Origin: Burkholderia sp. HI2500
GTDB taxonomy: Bacteria; Pseudomonadota; Gammaproteobacteria; Burkholderiales; Burkholderiaceae
DNA: 64,000 nucleotides
Assembly (NCBI RefSeq): GCF_002223055.1
Contig: NZ_NKFL01000004.1
Span: 930,001-994,000, forward strand
Direction of reading: 5' to 3'
In this document: positions 1 through 6,393 of the stretch, in pieces
Position numbering within the stretch: position 1 is the first letter of the stretch
How the letters are laid out: each line of letters starts with the position of its first letter
Made by a program: the position numbers and the translations under genes
The notes under the pieces: generated by a model
Databases searched by the model: none
The model's input: the letters and a program-made list of their open reading frames with translations, nothing else
What the model was told of the DNA's origin: nothing

Positions 1-1
1 T

Positions 2-349
2 AGCCAGCTCACGCTGGACTTCGAGCCGGGCCTCATCGAGCGCTATCGCAACGTACGTGAATGTGTGGCGCAAGGTATCTACCAACGCGGATTGAAGCGC
101 ATCGCTATCGATCTGGACCAGGCGCCGGGCAATCTCAGCGCCCAGCTTGCTGACGACACGCAGCGTCATTTCTCGCTGGACAGCTTCGAGCGATATCTCG
201 ATGTCAGCGGCGATATGACGCCGCTGTACTACCTCTGCGAGAAATTCCTCGGCGATCGCCGTAATACGAAGCAGGCCGCGCTTGAGCAGATTCAGGCGCT
301 CGGCCCGGAGTTGCTCGATCTGCTGAAGAAAGCGGGAATCGCAGGGTGA
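2..349 (+). CDS. Phage CII-like regulatory protein (CP76-type), 5' end outside window
   Basis: The frame is open from the window edge and ends at 349, so the gene begins upstream. A GTG at 65 is in frame but residues before it (ending YRNVREC) read as continuous protein, so I treat it as internal. The sequence resembles the CP76/CII-like phage regulators of beta-proteobacterial prophages: a segment that introduces DLDQAPGNLSAQL (helix-turn-helix-like), then a line on surviving without strict pairing (FERYLDVSGDMTPLYYL). Such proteins are thought to bind DNA in the lysogeny/early region. Its place left of the replication genes fits. The family assignment is from memory of motifs and is moderate. 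Confidence 0.6.
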   Translation, partial: SQLTLDFEPGLIERYRNVRECVAQGIYQRGLKRIAIDLDQAPGNLSAQLADDTQRHFSLDSFERYLDVSGDMTPLYYLCEKFLGDRRNTKQAALEQIQALGPELLDLLKKAGIAG

Positions 350-360
350 AGGGAATAACC

Positions 361-438
361 ATGATCGAACTCATCATCGATTTCTGGATGGCAGGCGTCA
401 TCTCCGTCGCCTTCGGCGCGTGCTGGAGGTGGGCATGA
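361..438 (+). CDS. Very small hydrophobic phage protein (25 aa)
   Basis: ATG at 361 follows the preceding stop by 11 bases, and its TGA overlaps the next ATG at 435 (ATGA), the coupling pattern used throughout this prophage. The product begins MIELIIDFWMAGVISVAF and is mostly hydrophobic, so it could span a membrane once. No function is recognised. It is supported only by position, start/stop overlap and composition. Confidence 0.4.
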   Translation: MIELIIDFWMAGVISVAFGACWRWA

Positions 439-479
439 ACGACCTCCCGAATCCTCTCACCCCGGCGGATTGCGAACCC
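435..479 (+). pseudogene. Remnant of a DUF1376-type phage gene (first ~13 codons)
   Basis: The ATG at 435 opens a frame beginning MNDLPNPLTPADC, which matches the highly characteristic amino terminus of DUF1376 phage proteins. After the Cys the resemblance stops: the expected acidic/aromatic stretch and the LLWCASW-type segment are absent, and the frame instead runs as low-quality sequence (to 872) across the start of the real gene at 601. I infer a deletion that removed most of the gene and left its start. DUF1376 genes usually sit in the replication region, as here. Confidence 0.5.
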
Positions 480-600
480 GGTGTGCAGCTGTCGTATGAT
501 CGACTTTCACGTTGGGCAGCCGGTGGCCACCGGTGCGCCATTTTTGCCTGCCGGATGGCGCGCGCCCAACCCTTTAACCGGGCGGGCGAGAGCGACAGGT

Positions 601-819
601 ATGGAACAAGAACATCACCAAGACGATGGAAATGTCGAGCTGGTCATCGAGCATCGGCCTTCGATTCAGGTGTTTCGCAATCGAGCCGGTTCAGTCACCG
701 TCAGCGTGACCTCGATCAGCGAGAGTCTGGAGCATGTGACTTCGGACAGCGTCGCAATTCCTCTGGAATGCTGCGAGGAAGTCGGCAACGCATTGATCGC
801 GCTCGCGAACAAGCGGTAG
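601..819 (+). CDS. Hypothetical phage protein (72 aa)
   Basis: An in-frame open stretch reaches upstream to 481, but the ATG at 601 has a purine-rich site just upstream (gcgacaggt) and the upstream residues look non-coding, so I start here. The product has an acidic start (MEQEHHQDD) then a short beta-rich core with alternating polar and hydrophobic residues (SVTVSVTSISESLEHV) and ends ALIALANKR. No family recognised. It lies just before the replication gene. Confidence 0.45.
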   Translation: MEQEHHQDDGNVELVIEHRPSIQVFRNRAGSVTVSVTSISESLEHVTSDSVAIPLECCEEVGNALIALANKR

Positions 820-873
820 CGCTTTCCTGCCGCCCGTTCGGTGCGGCAGTCTTCGTGCGGATGGGGTGCTGAC

Positions 874-2043
874 ATGGCCCGCATCCGCACCATCAAGCCC
901 GAATTCTGGACCTCCGAGCAGGTTCTCGAGCTGTCGCGCGACGCGCGGCTGCTCTTCATCGGCATGTGGAACTTCTGCGACGACGGCGGCAACCATCCGG
1001 CGAGCGCGAAAACATTGAAGGCCGAAGTGCTGCCCGCCGACGACGTTTCTGCCTCGGTCGTCATGCAGTGGGTTGACGAGCTCATCGAGCAGGGGCTGCT
1101 TTCCGAGTACGAGGCCGACGGAAAGGAGTTCTGGCACGTCACCGGATGGCATCACCAGCGCATCGACCAACCGACTCTGCGTCACCCGCGAGGTGACGCG
1201 GTGACGCAAGGTGACGCAGGTGACGCCGCGTCACCCAAAAGACTGGGTGGAAAACAACGCCAACTGCTCCTGAAGAAATTGCGCGACCGAGACGGTGACA
1301 CGTGTCACCAGTGTGGTGACGCGCAAGGTGACACGCTTCTTCGCGTCACCGACGAAGCGGCCGAAAACCCGCATGATGTAAGGAATTACCGCCTTATCTG
1401 CAAGGCTTGCAAGCGCAAAAACGCGTCAGGTGACGCAAAGGTGACGCAAGGTGACGCGAGGTACGTCGCTGGTGACTCGACTACGGAAGGTAGAGTAGGG
1501 GAAGGGAATGGAGTGGAGTCTATCTCTACTCAAGTAGAGCAGCAGCAAGAATCAACCGTAGAAGGCGCGTCACCTGTCGAAGGTGACGCGGTGACACGCG
1601 GTGACGCGGTGACGCATCCGGCGCCATCAGCGGCAGTGCATGTGCCTGACGGCTCTACCTCGGTTTCGAGAGCGATCGAAATCGCCGTCTACCTTCGGCA
1701 GCGAGGCGTGGCCGGAGCGAACAGCGTGAACCCGAACATCGCTGCATGGGGCGACGACGTCCGCGTGACGAACGAAATCCTCGACGCTGCGATCTCGAAG
1801 GCGCGTGTCAGCCTCAAGGGCAAACCGCTTGGTCCAAACTATCTCGCCACGATCATCCCCGATCTGCTGAATCCGGCGCCGGCTCAGCCGAAGCGCGAGG
1901 ACAACGCGTGGAAGCGCACGCCGGCCGGGATCGAGCGCAAGGCATCCGAACTCGGCATCCTCTGCCCGCCGGGCCGCGATCACGGCTGGTTGCTCGAGAA
2001 GTGCGAGGCTGAGCTTCGCAACCGCGCGCAGGTGCCGGCATGA
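874..2043 (+). CDS. Phage replication initiator-like protein (389 aa), gene contains iteron-like repeats
   Basis: The start is ATG 874, after a purine-rich GGATGGGG stretch; an upstream ATG-less extension to 841 is unlikely. Residues 1-100 form a winged-helix-like domain typical of phage replication proteins that occupy the lambda O position (MARIRTIKPEFWTS, then ARLLFIGMWNFCDDGGN). Residues about 130-185 contain an HNH/zinc-like element with CHQC and CKAC pairs. The middle (about 105-250) is low complexity, with Gly-Asp-Ala and Val-Thr-Gln units produced by repeated GGTGACGC DNA motifs read in different frames. The carboxyl part (ISKARVSLKGKPLG, NYLATIIPDLL) resembles the helical end of DnaT/O-like proteins. 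Its stop overlaps the next gene by ATGA. The role in phage DNA replication is inferred from domain and position. Confidence 0.65.
   Translation: MARIRTIKPEFWTSEQVLELSRDARLLFIGMWNFCDDGGNHPASAKTLKAEVLPADDVSASVVMQWVDELIEQGLLSEYEADGKEFWHVTGWHHQRIDQPTLRHPRGDAVTQGDAGDAASPKRLGGKQRQLLLKKLRDRDGDTCHQCGDAQGDTLLRVTDEAAENPHDVRNYRLICKACKRKNASGDAKVTQGDARYVAGDSTTEGRVGEGNGVESISTQVEQQQESTVEGASPVEGDAVTRGDAVTHPAPSAAVHVPDGSTSVSRAIEIAVYLRQRGVAGANSVNPNIAAWGDDVRVTNEILDAAISKARVSLKGKPLGPNYLATIIPDLLNPAPAQPKREDNAWKRTPAGIERKASELGILCPPGRDHGWLLEKCEAELRNRAQVPA
1181..1615 (+). repeat. Iteron-like cluster of GGTGACGC motifs, candidate phage replication origin
   Basis: About 20 copies of GTGAC(G/A)C, most extended to GGTGACGC, occur in 435 bases inside the replication gene. 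Forward copies include those near 1191, 1201, 1210, 1219, 1294, 1326, 1429, 1441, 1450, 1582, 1590, 1600 and 1608; inverted copies (GCGTCACC or TGTCACC) lie near 1228, 1303, 1343 and 1567. They occur in more than one reading frame and in both orientations, which argues for DNA-level selection rather than only a repeated peptide. A somewhat A-rich stretch at 1495-1560 separates two groups. By analogy with lambda oriL inside gene O, this may be where the initiator binds. Confidence 0.6.
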
Positions 2044-2309
2044 GCGCTTTCTTCGAAGATATCAACGATCGCCTGCAGCGAATCGGCACGGAGGCGCTCG
2101 CTCTCCGCACGCTCGAACTGTCGATGGTCGCCCGGATCGCGGCGGCTCCGATGTCCGACGAAGATCGCGCGGAATGGGAGGAGCTTCTCCGTGAGCGCCG
2201 CGAGTACGTTGCCAGCAAGATCGACGAGGTGATGTCGCTGCTGAACATCCGGCCGATCAACACGCTTGAGGGACTTCGGCTTGACCGCGCGCGGAGGCTT
2301 CGTAGATGA
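2040..2309 (+). CDS. Hypothetical phage protein (89 aa), helical
   Basis: It starts in an ATGA overlap with the replication gene and ends in an ATGA overlap with the next, so it is translationally coupled on both sides. It is predicted to be almost wholly alpha-helical and charged (IEDINDRLQRIG-like start, then SDEDRAEWEELLRERREYV). No family recognised. Possibly a small accessory of replication, from position only. Confidence 0.6.
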   Translation: MSAFFEDINDRLQRIGTEALALRTLELSMVARIAAAPMSDEDRAEWEELLRERREYVASKIDEVMSLLNIRPINTLEGLRLDRARRLRR

Positions 2310-2779
2310 GCGACATCAACGGACAAGCTTGGGGCATGTGCGCCGCGTTCGGCTGCCCTCTGCTCGGCTCGGTAGGCTCAGACGGCAAGTGGTACTGCTT
2401 TTGCCACGCAGGCCGCCCGAGCGGCTCGAACGACGCCATCACGCTGACGTTGCGCGAGCACATGCCGATCGTCGAATCGACACTTTCGATCCGGCGTCAC
2501 TTCGGTTCGTTTCGCGACGATCCGAACGGTTATCGGGCGATCCAACGGGCATTGACGGAACACGGTCGCCCCGACTTGCTGCTCGGGAAGGCTGACGAAT
2601 CGCCGCACAAGCCCGGCAAGCCGATCGTGCGAATGTGGCTCGCGCGCCTTGAGCGCGAATTGATCTCGCTTACTGGCGGCTCTGGAAATCGCGGGGATGG
2701 ACCATCGGGAATCGTGCCGACGGCGCCTGTCATCGGGCCTACGCACGCACTGCAGCACTACACGGAGATAGAGCAATGA
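2306..2779 (+). CDS. Hypothetical phage protein with Cys/His-containing amino terminus (157 aa)
   Basis: Start ATG 2306 overlaps the preceding stop. Residues 10-35 contain a Cys-rich stretch (MCAAFGCPLLGS, then WYCFCHAGRPSG) that could bind zinc in a small finger. The rest is helical with a segment reading HGRPDLLLGKADESP. No known catalytic motif. The stop overlaps the Lar-like gene by four bases. It belongs to the early/middle operon between replication and recombination genes. Confidence 0.55.
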   Translation: MSDINGQAWGMCAAFGCPLLGSVGSDGKWYCFCHAGRPSGSNDAITLTLREHMPIVESTLSIRRHFGSFRDDPNGYRAIQRALTEHGRPDLLLGKADESPHKPGKPIVRMWLARLERELISLTGGSGNRGDGPSGIVPTAPVIGPTHALQHYTEIEQ

Positions 2780-2982
2780 ACGCATCCACTACGCCCGCGC
2801 GCGAGCTGCTGCCGTGCCCGTTTTGCGGCTTGAAAGCGCGCCTGTTCCCGATGTGGACAGACGGTTTTGCGGTCGCATGCCTCCATTGCGAGGCCGAAGG
2901 GCCGATGCGGCGCACTCAACCCGAGGCGGTCGAGGCATGGAATCAACGCGCGAACCTTCCGGCCCGAAAGGAGGGCGCATGA
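2776..2982 (+). CDS. Lar-like restriction alleviation family protein (68 aa)
   Basis: The protein has the two-CxxC zinc-ribbon pattern of the Lar family (LPCPFCGLKARLF at residues 13-25, CLHCEAEGP near 35-43) and the usual closing EAVEAWNQRA. Lar-family proteins in Rac-type prophages alleviate type I restriction by modulating the host enzyme, but many family members have no tested activity. The start and stop both overlap neighbours by four bases. Assignment to the family is good; the anti-restriction role is by family only. Confidence 0.75.
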   Translation: MNASTTPARELLPCPFCGLKARLFPMWTDGFAVACLHCEAEGPMRRTQPEAVEAWNQRANLPARKEGA

Positions 2983-3470
2983 CGATCATCATCGGCTGCG
3001 ACCCTGGTCTCACGGGCGCGATCACGTTCCTTGACGCCAGCGGCGACCTCCTTTCGGTCGAAGACCTCCCGACATGCCCGATCCCGACTGCCGGCCCGAA
3101 GGCGCGCGTCAAACGCAAGCTCGACGCCCGCGCGCTGCGCGAGATCCTGCGTCGCGGCGTTCCCGCTGACGAGCGCGCGATCTTCGCGATGGAGGACATG
3201 CAGCTGCTCGGCGGTTCATCGGTGCAGACCATGGGGGCGCTGGCGCATACGCGGGGTATCTTGGAGGCTGTCGCGATCCTCTGCGACATGCGCATGGAGT
3301 ACGTGACACCGCAGCGCTGGAAGCGCTTCTATGGGCTTGGCGCGGACAAGGCGCAGTGCTTGGATGCTGCGCGGCGGCTGTACCCGCATGCGCCGCTGGC
3401 CCGGGCGAAGGACCACAACCGTGCCGAGAGCGTGCTGATCGCGCGCTGGGCGCAGAGGAACCTGACGTGA
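2979..3470 (+). CDS. RuvC-like Holliday junction resolvase, phage type (163 aa)
   Basis: The amino terminus MTIIIGCDPGLTGA carries the RuvC-fold Asp (D8) in the DPGxTG context. An acidic residue follows in FAMEDMQLL, and the carboxyl part has KDHNRAESVLIA, which supplies the His/Asp/Glu of the two-metal site. The length is close to bacterial RuvC. Phage members cut branched DNA made during replication and recombination before packaging. The start overlaps the Lar-like gene (ATGA) and the stop overlaps the next GTG start (GTGA). An extended frame from 2814 exists but residues before 2979 belong to another frame's gene. Confidence 0.8.
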   Translation: MTIIIGCDPGLTGAITFLDASGDLLSVEDLPTCPIPTAGPKARVKRKLDARALREILRRGVPADERAIFAMEDMQLLGGSSVQTMGALAHTRGILEAVAILCDMRMEYVTPQRWKRFYGLGADKAQCLDAARRLYPHAPLARAKDHNRAESVLIARWAQRNLT

Positions 3471-3754
3471 GCGTCATACGCCTCATTAAACGCTTCTTCG
3501 CGCCCCCTGAGCCGAACTTTGCCGAGCGCATGGCCCCGACTCTCGCGAGGATCGATGCGCTGCTGATCCAGATTCGAATCGCCGAGGCGCGGTATCAGCG
3601 ACGGTTGGCCGCTGACATTCCGCATATCGATTGGCACCGCGGGCTGTATCGCTGCGTGGGTCGCGGCGCGGACTGCAAAGGGCAATCCGCCGTGCTCGCG
3701 TTCGAAGCGTGGGAGCGGCGCGTGCTGAAGCGAAAAGAGTGGGGAGATCGATGA
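3467..3754 (+). CDS. Hypothetical phage protein (95 aa)
   Basis: I choose the GTG at 3467 because it overlaps the resolvase stop exactly as the neighbours do; an internal ATG at 3529 is an alternative. The product is basic and helical in its first half (SVIRLIKRFFAPPEP) and contains CVGRGADC, which may bind a metal or form a disulfide. The stop overlaps the next ATG. No family recognised. Confidence 0.5.
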   Translation: MSVIRLIKRFFAPPEPNFAERMAPTLARIDALLIQIRIAEARYQRRLAADIPHIDWHRGLYRCVGRGADCKGQSAVLAFEAWERRVLKRKEWGDR

Positions 3755-4032
3755 ACCTCCCTCAACGCGCCGACCGGCCGACGCTCAACGCGTTCCAGCT
3801 CGCCTGCAACCTGACCCGCGACCCGCTGTTCCGCGAGTGGGTAGGCGGCTTCGTCAACGGCGATCCGGTGTCGGTCGACGAGGCGGCGCAGTTCATCCGC
3901 GCGGTATGCAAGGTCGAGTCGAGGCGCGAGCTCGCGACCGATACGCACGCGATCGATCGCTTTCACCATTTCCTGCGCCGGCCGTTCATCGACTGGCGCG
4001 ACAACCAGCAGCACCAACGGAGGGCAGCATGA
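3751..4032 (+). CDS. Hypothetical phage protein (93 aa)
   Basis: ATG 3751 overlaps the preceding stop (ATGA) after a GGGGAG site. The sequence is mixed helical with FREWVGGFVNG and a His-containing carboxyl segment (AIDRFHHFLRRPF). No family recognised. Coupled on both sides to the middle operon. Confidence 0.55.
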   Translation: MNLPQRADRPTLNAFQLACNLTRDPLFREWVGGFVNGDPVSVDEAAQFIRAVCKVESRRELATDTHAIDRFHHFLRRPFIDWRDNQQHQRRAA

Positions 4033-4397
4033 ACATGGCAACCCAGCAGGTCACGCACGGCGACGACGAAACGATCGAGCAGGAGATTCAGCGCAAGGGC
4101 AAAACGGCCCCGCGCGTGACGCCGGCTGACATCGAGGCGGCGATCGCCAGTGAAGTCTCATTCGTCGTGGGCAATGTCATCAAGGACTGCCCGATCAGCG
4201 AAAGCACGAAACTGCTCACGATCTGCGTTCTCACGCTGCGCAACGGCTTCACGGTGACGGGCGAGAGCGCATGTGCATCGCCCGAGAACTTCGATGCCGA
4301 GATCGGTCGCAAGGTGGCACGTGCGAACGCGATACAGAAGATCTGGCCGCTCGAGGGCTATCTGCTGAAGCAACGCCTGCACGACGTCGCGAAGTGA
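4029..4397 (+). CDS. Phage Gp49-like protein (Phage_gp49_66 family, 122 aa)
   Basis: The carboxyl half is the hallmark of this family: LRNGFTVTGESACASP followed by FDAEIGRKVARANAI and KIWPLEGYLL. The amino half reads QEIQRKGKTAPRVTPADIEA. Members occur in many tailed phages and prophages near replication or late-control genes and have no established activity. The family assignment is strong; function unknown. Confidence 0.8.
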   Translation: MNMATQQVTHGDDETIEQEIQRKGKTAPRVTPADIEAAIASEVSFVVGNVIKDCPISESTKLLTICVLTLRNGFTVTGESACASPENFDAEIGRKVARANAIQKIWPLEGYLLKQRLHDVAK

Positions 4398-4472
4398 GCA
4401 CCACGCTACGCCGATGCGCACTCGGCCGCTGGCTCCTGCGACACGGGCGCTTTATCTCACGCCGGAGCCTGC

Positions 4473-4853
4473 ATGATCACCAACGACGAAATCGACGACC
4501 TGCTCGAAGACTGGTACGACTGGCAGGATTCGTATCGACCGAAGCTCGGCTATGGCGGCGCCGATCCTGCGTGCCGCGAATATCGGGCTGGCTGGCGCGA
4601 ATCCTCGGATCTGGCTGAAGCGGCCGATATGCGCGCACGCAAGGCAGTCTGCGAGGCCGTTGATGCATGCGTGTCGCGTCTTGATCTGCGTGGCCGCGTG
4701 GCGATTCAGACGGAAATGCGCAACCGGTTCAGCGGAGCGCGCTCGTGGTCATCGATTCGGCTGCAATCTCCGCTGCCCAACGAGTACGCACGGGCGAAGG
4801 ATCTGCTGCGTCCGATGTTCAAGGCGCGTGATCTGGTCGAGACGGCGCAATGA
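4473..4853 (+). CDS. Candidate late-gene antiterminator (Q position), 126 aa
   Basis: ATG 4473 follows a 75-base gap containing CGGAGCC. The acidic start (ITNDEIDDLLEDWYDWQDS) and the segment SRLDLRGRVAIQTEMRNR are consistent with a small DNA-binding or RNA-polymerase-binding protein, but no motif proves it. The inference rests on place: it is the last gene before a strong promoter (4861-4889) followed within about 80 bases by an intrinsic terminator, exactly as lambda Q precedes pR' and tR'. It could equally be an unrelated small protein. Confidence 0.4.
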   Translation: MITNDEIDDLLEDWYDWQDSYRPKLGYGGADPACREYRAGWRESSDLAEAADMRARKAVCEAVDACVSRLDLRGRVAIQTEMRNRFSGARSWSSIRLQSPLPNEYARAKDLLRPMFKARDLVETAQ

Positions 4854-4860
4854 ATCCCAC

Positions 4861-4889
4861 TTGTAAACCCGATAGCAGCAGCCTATAAT
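4861..4889 (+). promoter_or_regulatory. Sigma70-type late promoter (pR'-like)
   Basis: TTGTAA at 4861-4866 and a perfect TATAAT at 4884-4889 are separated by 17 bases. Transcription would start near 4896. It lies in the only sizeable non-coding gap before the late genes and points into them. Confidence 0.75.
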
Positions 4890-4940
4890 CCGCGCCGTGG
4901 GGGAGTCGTTCGCCCTCAGAAAACCGAATTCAGCACCCGA

Positions 4941-4974
4941 AAGCCCGCTTGGCATCAGCCAGCGGGCTTTTTGC
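4941..4974 (+). terminator. Intrinsic terminator in the late leader (tR'-like)
   Basis: AAGCCCGCT at 4941-4949 pairs with AGCGGGCTT at 4961-4969, with an inner GGC/GCC pairing and a T run. It would stop transcripts from the promoter at 4861-4889 after about 75 bases unless an antiterminator acts. The tail continues as TTGCTTT, a sequence repeated at two other hairpins in this prophage. Confidence 0.75.
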
Positions 4975-4987
4975 TTTGGAGCACGCC

Positions 4988-5233
4988 ATGGCGACGATGA
5001 GCACGAAGAAGCGCGACAAGCTGCCGGCAAAGGCGTTTGCGGGCCCGGACCAGTCGTATCCGGTCAACGATCGCGCTCACGCGGCGAACGCCAAGGCGCG
5101 CGCGTCGCAGGCCGTCAACGCCGGCCGCATGTCCCCGAGCGAGAAGTCGAAAATCGACGCCAAGGCCGACAGGGTGCTCGGCGAGTCCCCGAAGCGCGGC
5201 GAGCGCACGGCCAAGCACAAGGCCAAGAAGTGA
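4988..5233 (+). CDS. Hypothetical phage protein, basic, DUF6582-like (81 aa)
   Basis: ATG 4988 is preceded by TTGGAG and lies just after the leader terminator, so it is the first late gene. The sequence is strongly basic and Lys/Ala-rich: KKRDKLPAKAFAGP, then SYPVNDRAHAANAKARA and a Lys-rich end (TAKHKAKK). This pattern is common in phage genomes near DNA packaging or capsid genes and may reflect DNA association or a capsid maturation role, but no activity is established. Confidence 0.6.
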   Translation: MATMSTKKRDKLPAKAFAGPDQSYPVNDRAHAANAKARASQAVNAGRMSPSEKSKIDAKADRVLGESPKRGERTAKHKAKK

Positions 5234-5363
5234 TTCTTCCGCAAGCCGTGAGTGCGCGAACCGCGGCAGCTGTCGACGTATTGGAAGCCAGTGGTCTCCG
5301 CCGGATTCCGGAACTCGTGCTGGCGACGGGCGGCAGCAATCCTATCAACGAACGGAGCATGAC

Positions 5364-5789
5364 ATGGACGAACTGAATGCAGCACCGAGCAGCACCGAGC
5401 CGAGCTCCACCCTCCAAATCGAGACGAGGCAATACGCCGACGGCTCGAGCGCGACCGGCGTCGCGCCGCTTCCCGACGTTTCCACGACCGGTGCGCCGGC
5501 CATCGCGCAGGAGGCTGGCGCGGCCGCAGGGGGGGAGTTTGCCCCGACCATTGGGCCTGCGTCGGACTCGCTTGTTGCAGCGGGTGCCGTAAGCCAGGAT
5601 GCGCCTGCTGCAGATTCCATGGCATCCGCTGACGCGCCGGCAGTCGGCGGCGGCGTCGATGCCCCGTCGCACCTCCTGCTGCTCGATGCGATGCTCGCCG
5701 AGATCGAGCGCAAGATCGCCGCCGGCATTCACACGTTCGCGCACGAGGTCACCGCGGCGCGCGATCACCTGGCGAAGCTGCTGCCATGA
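5364..5789 (+). CDS. Hypothetical Ala/Thr/Ser-rich phage protein (141 aa)
   Basis: ATG 5364 follows CGGAGCATGAC. Residues 1-100 are low complexity (Ala, Gly, Thr, Pro, Ser) and probably disordered; residues 105-141 form an amphipathic helix (LLLLDAMLAEIERKIAAG). It overlaps the next gene by ATGA. Function unknown. A reading in another frame (5246 onwards) lacks a start with an RBS, so bases 5234-5363 appear non-coding. Confidence 0.5.
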   Translation: MDELNAAPSSTEPSSTLQIETRQYADGSSATGVAPLPDVSTTGAPAIAQEAGAAAGGEFAPTIGPASDSLVAAGAVSQDAPAADSMASADAPAVGGGVDAPSHLLLLDAMLAEIERKIAAGIHTFAHEVTAARDHLAKLLP

Positions 5790-6019
5790 AGATCAAGAAG
5801 CCCGGTCTGAACATGAGCGCGCACGTCGTCGATCTGACGTGTCCCCTGTGCCTGACGGAATTCGAGGCTTCGGCCGATCCGAAGGCAGGTGAGGCGCATG
5901 TCTACGACGGCGGCGATGTTCCGATGCCCGGCGAGACGCGGCAGCTCCGCGCGATCTGCACGTGCCCGAACTGCGGCGCACAGGCCGATCAGGCGGTGCA
6001 TCTGCGTCAGATTTCCTGA
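5786..6019 (+). CDS. Small zinc-ribbon phage protein (77 aa)
   Basis: Two CxxC pairs, TCPLCLTEF (about residues 19-22) and CTCPNCGAQ (about 59-63), frame a small domain, the usual arrangement of a zinc ribbon. Its place directly before the terminase subunits suggests a structural or DNA-binding accessory, but no family is recognised. Confidence 0.6.
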   Translation: MKIKKPGLNMSAHVVDLTCPLCLTEFEASADPKAGEAHVYDGGDVPMPGETRQLRAICTCPNCGAQADQAVHLRQIS

Positions 6020-6021
6020 CC

Positions 6022-6393
6022 ATGGCCAACCCGACCAAGTTCAAGCCCGAGTTCGTCGAGCTCGCTCGGAACTACTGCCTGCTCGGCGCGACCGATGTCG
6101 AGCTCGCGCGCTTCTTTGGCACGACCGATCGCACGATCCGCACGTGGAAGCAGCAGCATCCGGAGTTCGCGGAGGCGCTCGAGCAGGCGAAGGAAGTCGC
6201 CGACGCGCAGGTGGTCGGGGCGCTCTACACGAATGCGCTCGCCGGCAACGTGACGGCTCAGATTTTCTGGCTGAAGAACCGGCAGCCGGGCAAGTGGCGC
6301 GACAAAGTCGACCATGAGCACGCCGGCAAGGACGGCGGCGCCATCCAGTTCCAGCGCGTCGAGCGTCGCATCATCGATCCGAAATCGGAATGA
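6022..6393 (+). CDS. Terminase small subunit (123 aa)
   Basis: Residues 8-50 form a helix-turn-helix of the terminase small subunit type (LGATDVELARFFGTT then TIRTWKQQHPEF), followed by EALEQAKEVADAQV and a helical oligomerisation region ending near LKNRQPGKWRDK, a common TerS signature. It would recognise the packaging site in phage DNA and load the large subunit. The stop overlaps the large-subunit start at 6390. Confidence 0.85.
   Translation: MANPTKFKPEFVELARNYCLLGATDVELARFFGTTDRTIRTWKQQHPEFAEALEQAKEVADAQVVGALYTNALAGNVTAQIFWLKNRQPGKWRDKVDHEHAGKDGGAIQFQRVERRIIDPKSE

Noticed and set aside
1181..1615. CRISPR array
   Set aside because: Motifs are only 7-8 bases, irregularly spaced, in both orientations, and lie in a coding gene.
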